Assembly: GCA_903891335.1 (NCBI GenBank)
Contig: CAITDX010000084.1
Span: 1 to 8,546 of the forward strand
Direction: 5' to 3'
DNA from: an uncultured bacterium
GTDB taxonomy: Bacteria; Patescibacteriota; Microgenomatia; UBA1400; PJMF01
Length of the DNA stretch: 8,546 nucleotides
The notes under the pieces were generated by a model. It worked only from the letters and a program-made list of their open reading frames with translations. It was not told the origin of the DNA and did no database searches. The translations under genes were made by a program, and so were the position numbers. Of this stretch, positions 5,834-8,546 are shown piece after piece. Each line of letters begins with the position of its first letter. Positions within the stretch are counted from its first letter, which is position 1.

Positions 5834-6865
5834 ATGTCACTAACATCTCTATCAACCACATCAATCAACCCGACTAAAACTCGTGTCTTTTCTGGCACGC
5901 GCGCCACTGGTCGTTTGCACTTGGGTAATTACTTAGGAGCAGTCAAGGGCTATCTTGATTTACAAAATAACCCTGATTTTGACTGTATTTATATGGCAAT
6001 GGATGCGCATACGATTACTACTCCGTATGATGCACACGGACTGGCTCAGGCTTCTCGAGAAGTAGTCATGGATTATCTGGCCGCAGGTCTTGATCCTGAT
6101 AAAGCCGTAATCACCCTGCAGTCACTAGTGCCAGAGCATATGGAGTTGGCGTTTTTATTTTCTTCAGTGGTGTCGGTGGCCAAAATGCAGCATTTACCCA
6201 CCTTCAAAGATAAGGTGAAGCAACATCCTGACAACGTCACCATGGCTTTGCTTAATTATCCCATTTTGATGGCAGCTGATATTTTGATTTATCAGGCAGC
6301 TTTGGTGCCAACCGGCATTGATCAGGAACCCCACATCGAAGTGGCTCGGGAAATTGCTCGCCGAATGAATGATCTCTATGGTACTAATTTCCCTGAGCCC
6401 AAACGCTTCACGACAGCAACGCAATACGTGCCTTCGCTGACTGGTGCTGGCAAGATGAGTAAATCGGTTGAGGGTAGTTCAATTAATTTGACTGATAGTT
6501 TAGACACGATTCGCAAACGACTCGCCACTTGTCCAACTGACGGCGGGCAAGGTGAAGTGCTCCCCACAACTGGTGGAGTGGCTAATTTGCTCACTTTTGT
6601 CGAGATTTTTCAGGGTCAGGCACGTCGGGCTGCCTATGAAGCTGATTACTTAGGCAAAGGCTTGCGTTATGGTGATCTAAAAGCTGAATTAGCCGAAGCA
6701 ATCTTTGCGTATTTGGCGCCAATTCGCGAGAAACGGAGTGCGCTTGAGCAAGATTTGTCTCTAGTTGATCGAATTATCAAACAGGGTGCGGAGGCGGCGC
6801 GAACAATTGCCAGCGCAACGGTCGCCATGACAAAAAAACAGATGGGATTTTATGGCCAAAACTAA
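5834..6865 (+). CDS. trpS: Tryptophanyl-tRNA synthetase
   Basis: This class I aminoacyl-tRNA synthetase charges tRNA-Trp with tryptophan using ATP. It has 343 residues, near the usual bacterial length. The opening SGTRATGRLHLGNYLGAVKG (20-39) contains the HIGH-type signature (His29, Gly31). The central NYPILMAADILIY (141-153) and VPTGIDQEPHIEVAREIA (158-175) are typical of bacterial TrpRS, and KMSKS is at 207-211. The protein contains no tryptophan. It starts 38 bases after trpB in the same direction. A TGGTACGAT sequence at 5810-5818 could be an extended -10, but evidence for a separate promoter is weak. Its place behind the trp attenuator would let uncharged tRNA-Trp raise synthetase supply together with TrpB. 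The first 15 or so residues are Ser/Thr-rich and variable. Confidence 0.96.
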   Translation: MSLTSLSTTSINPTKTRVFSGTRATGRLHLGNYLGAVKGYLDLQNNPDFDCIYMAMDAHTITTPYDAHGLAQASREVVMDYLAAGLDPDKAVITLQSLVPEHMELAFLFSSVVSVAKMQHLPTFKDKVKQHPDNVTMALLNYPILMAADILIYQAALVPTGIDQEPHIEVAREIARRMNDLYGTNFPEPKRFTTATQYVPSLTGAGKMSKSVEGSSINLTDSLDTIRKRLATCPTDGGQGEVLPTTGGVANLLTFVEIFQGQARRAAYEADYLGKGLRYGDLKAELAEAIFAYLAPIREKRSALEQDLSLVDRIIKQGAEAARTIASATVAMTKKQMGFYGQN

Positions 6866-7988
6866 ACTAGGACTGATTTGTGGTGGACGTAGTGTCGAGC
6901 ATGAAATTTCTTTGATTTCTGCCTACAACATCATCGCCGCCCTTGATCAACAAAAATATGAATTATCAGTCATCGGTGTGGCGCGTGACGGTTCATTCCG
7001 GCTCTATCAGGATGCGGCCAATTTTTTGAATCAGCCCAATGATCCCAATCAGGTTGCGTTGCAGGAAACTGGTTTCGTTGAAGTAGCTTGGCGGGTCGAA
7101 TCAGTTTCGGATAAAAACTCTGGACAACTTTTATTACTTGATGGTTCAGCAAAAACCATTCATCTCGATGTAGTCTTTCCCATTATGCATGGCTCTTATG
7201 CTGAGGATGGCAAGATGCAGGGTTTTTTGGAAATGCTCAATATCCCGTATGTTGGTCCTGATGTGCTGGCCTCGAGTATTTCTATGGATAAGGCGGTGAC
7301 CAAAGAATTAGTGAGTATGGCCGGGGTGCCAGTGGCACCTTATCTAGTTTTCACGGCAGCTCAAAAAACTACTATCAACTATGATCAGGTCGTTGCCAAA
7401 CTGGGTGAGGTGCTTTTTATCAAGCCAGTTAACTCTGGTTCCTCGGTGGGTATTAGTAAGGTGACTGATCAAGGTGGTTTCCAGCATGCCCTTGAGCAAG
7501 CCTTTCAAGTTGATCATAAAATTTTGGTTGAGGCGGCCGTAGTCGGTCGAGAAATTGAATGCTCAGTGCTTGGCAACCAAGGTGCATTGCAAGCAGGCGA
7601 AGTTGGAGAAATTATTCCCGAGCCCAAGCATGGCTTCTATTCTTATGATGCCAAGTATGTAGATGAGGCTGGAGCCAAACTTCTCATTCCAGCAGAGCTT
7701 GATGCAGCAACCAGAGAGCTAGTACAAGCACTTGCCAAACAGGTGTTTGCGATTTTGAGTTGCGAGGGGATGGCTCGAGTTGATTTCTTTTTGACTCCTG
7801 CAGGTGAAGTTGTTCTTAACGAAATCAATACGATTCCTGGCTTTACCAAAATTAGCATGTATCCAAAACTGATGATGGCGACTACCGGCATGTCTTACTC
7901 TCAGCTGATTGATCGGTTGATCGAGCTAGCTCTTGAGCGCCAGCAACGAAATTCCAAGCTACTCTTGGAGAAAAAAATGGTAGAATAA
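6852..7988 (+). CDS. ddl: D-alanine--D-alanine ligase
   Basis: This ATP-grasp enzyme makes the D-Ala-D-Ala dipeptide for peptidoglycan precursors in the cytoplasm. It has 378 residues, in the range of the DdlA-type family. Motifs are CGGRSVEHEISLIS (10-23), HGSYAEDGKMQGFLE (113-127), the ATP-binding KPVNSGSSVGISKV (191-204), GFYSYDAKY (261-269) with the substrate-side Tyr, ARVDFFL (308-314), and the metal-binding NEINTIPGFT (323-332). HGSYAEDG departs slightly from the common HGxxGEDG. Nothing seen points clearly to a D-Ala-D-Lac (VanA-type) ligase, but specificity cannot be settled by eye. The ATG lies inside the 3' end of trpS (14-base overlap), so the two are probably translationally coupled. 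A basic tail (363-378) follows the fold. A cell-wall gene inside a Trp-controlled transcript is unusual. Confidence 0.94.
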   Translation: MAKTKLGLICGGRSVEHEISLISAYNIIAALDQQKYELSVIGVARDGSFRLYQDAANFLNQPNDPNQVALQETGFVEVAWRVESVSDKNSGQLLLLDGSAKTIHLDVVFPIMHGSYAEDGKMQGFLEMLNIPYVGPDVLASSISMDKAVTKELVSMAGVPVAPYLVFTAAQKTTINYDQVVAKLGEVLFIKPVNSGSSVGISKVTDQGGFQHALEQAFQVDHKILVEAAVVGREIECSVLGNQGALQAGEVGEIIPEPKHGFYSYDAKYVDEAGAKLLIPAELDAATRELVQALAKQVFAILSCEGMARVDFFLTPAGEVVLNEINTIPGFTKISMYPKLMMATTGMSYSQLIDRLIELALERQQRNSKLLLEKKMVE

Positions 7989-7996
7989 ATCCTCTT

Positions 7997-8332
7997 ATGG
8001 CAGATATCATCCAATTTACTGATTTTGTTAAAGTTGAAATGCGAGTCGGACAAGTCACTGCAGTGATTGTGCCAGAATGGAGTGAGAAATTACTCGAGTT
8101 TCGCGTTGATTTTGGCCCAGAGTTTGGTCAACGGACAATCTTCTCAGGAGTCAAGCAGTGGTATGGTGAGGCAGATTTCTTGCACAAGAAATTTCCCTTT
8201 GTGTTCAATCTCGCCCCCCGCAAAATGGGTCCTTCTCAGAGCGAGGGAATGATGATGATGGTCGACAACCCTGACAAACCCGTCCTGATGCCACTTGATG
8301 ACGCCTCTGTTTTGGGAGCTCCTCTGAGCTAA
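7997..8332 (+). CDS. Stand-alone tRNA-binding OB-fold protein (MetRS C-terminal/CsaA-like)
   Basis: This 111-residue protein is made almost entirely of the EMAPII/Arc1p/CsaA-type tRNA-binding domain. The family pattern is clear: FTDFVKVEMRVGQV (7-20), LEFRVDFG (33-40), RTIFSGVKQWY (46-56), FVFNLAPRKMGPSQSEGMMM (69-88). In other bacteria this domain is the C-terminal extension of methionyl-tRNA synthetase, a separate MetRS beta-like protein, or the CsaA export chaperone. Whether it assists MetRS in trans here or binds tRNA more generally is not decided by the sequence. It begins 8 bases after the ddl stop and so likely shares its transcript. The protein has two Trp residues, so the Trp avoidance of the upstream genes does not extend this far. 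Confidence 0.85.
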   Translation: MADIIQFTDFVKVEMRVGQVTAVIVPEWSEKLLEFRVDFGPEFGQRTIFSGVKQWYGEADFLHKKFPFVFNLAPRKMGPSQSEGMMMMVDNPDKPVLMPLDDASVLGAPLS

Positions 8333-8381
8333 CAATTACACAACAATTACCACGTCTTTTAGTAATCAAAGAAAGTACATA

Positions 8382-8534
8382 ATGCCAACGAATAAAACCA
8401 ACCAACCCGAACCAAAGAACTCTGGTCAAAACCAATTTTCACCCAAAAAGTCAATTTTCACCAAACAAAGGACTTTCAAAAAGGATTTTAGACCCTTTTG
8501 GGTGAGGGTAATTTTCACACAATCGATCAAATAA
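8382..8534 (+). CDS. Possible small basic protein of unknown function
   Basis: A 50-codon ATG-to-TAA frame, not recognised. It opens MPTNKTNQPEPKNSGQNQ, a polar and probably disordered start, followed by a Lys/Arg/Phe-rich second half (KKSIFTKQRTFKKDFRPFWV at 22-41). A purine-rich AAAGAAAG (8368-8375) precedes the ATG at a plausible ribosome-binding distance. Against it: the second half coincides with short DNA repeats whose 19-base spacing is not a multiple of three, and composition alone could leave so short a frame open. It lies 49 bases after the tRNA-binding protein. It may be a real small protein, a fortuitous frame, or part of the upstream region of a gene beyond the window. Confidence 0.35.
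   Translation: MPTNKTNQPEPKNSGQNQFSPKKSIFTKQRTFKKDFRPFWVRVIFTQSIK
8433..8518. repeat. Short direct and inverted repeats near the right edge
   Basis: CAATTTTCACC occurs at 8433-8443 and again at 8452-8462 (19-base period), with a third partial copy AATTTTCAC at 8510-8518. Overlapping these, TCACCCAAAA (8439-8448) and TTTTGGGTGA (8496-8505) form a perfect 10-base inverted repeat with a 47-base spacer. No T run follows, so it is not a standard terminator. Function unknown. Confidence 0.45.
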
Positions 8535-8546
8535 CAGTGTTGATCA

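Noticed and set aside
8346..8366. ATTAC/GTAAT hairpin after the tRNA-binding gene as operon terminator
   Set aside because: Five A/T-rich pairs with an 11-base loop and no T run; not supportable.

Overview
The window is a dense, moderately AT-rich bacterial segment with short intergenic gaps, few recognisable Shine-Dalgarno sites and several overlapping genes. A stand-alone tRNA-binding protein, a minimal divisome gene, a Xer-type recombinase and a salvage-only tryptophan gene set suggest a small-genome bacterium, possibly of the Patescibacteria/CPR type. That placement is inference. TGA reads as stop at the ends of at least two genes, so the standard bacterial code fits.

Left part (1-2687): a large gene, cut by the left edge, encodes an ABC-exporter-like protein. 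It has a weak transmembrane part, an ATPase domain with several non-canonical motifs, and an unrecognised C-terminal region of about 380 residues. Convergent to it is a small FtsB/DivIC-like division protein (minus strand, 2699-3118). Divergent from that is a tyrosine recombinase of the Xer/integrase family (3222-4088).

Centre (4113-6865): this is the most notable part. A sigma70-like promoter (TTGCAA-N17-TATACT) is overlaid with nested GTAC palindromes that include GTACTAGTAC, which resembles the enterobacterial trp operator. It precedes a small TrpR-like repressor gene. The repressor stop codon overlaps (ATGA) the start of a previously unlisted 17-codon ORF, MKMISCYQHWWTTSLWR, a tryptophan leader peptide with tandem Trp codons. 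The leader is followed by RNA segments that can form a 1:2 hairpin, a 2:3 antiterminator or a 3:4 intrinsic terminator: a complete attenuator in front of trpB. Next come trpB (tryptophan synthase beta) and trpS (tryptophanyl-tRNA synthetase). TrpR, TrpB and TrpS contain no tryptophan at all in 828 residues, while the leader has 3 in 17. The logic is that Trp-loaded repressor would shut the promoter, and charged tRNA-Trp would let the leader ribosome finish and termination occur before trpB and trpS. No trpA lies next to trpB in the window, which suggests indole salvage or a distant trpA.

Right part (6852-8546): ddl (D-Ala-D-Ala ligase) overlaps the end of trpS by 14 bases, and a tRNA-binding OB-fold protein follows after 8 bases, so both are probably in the same transcript. 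The last 214 bases hold a possible 50-codon basic ORF and short direct and inverted repeats of unknown meaning.
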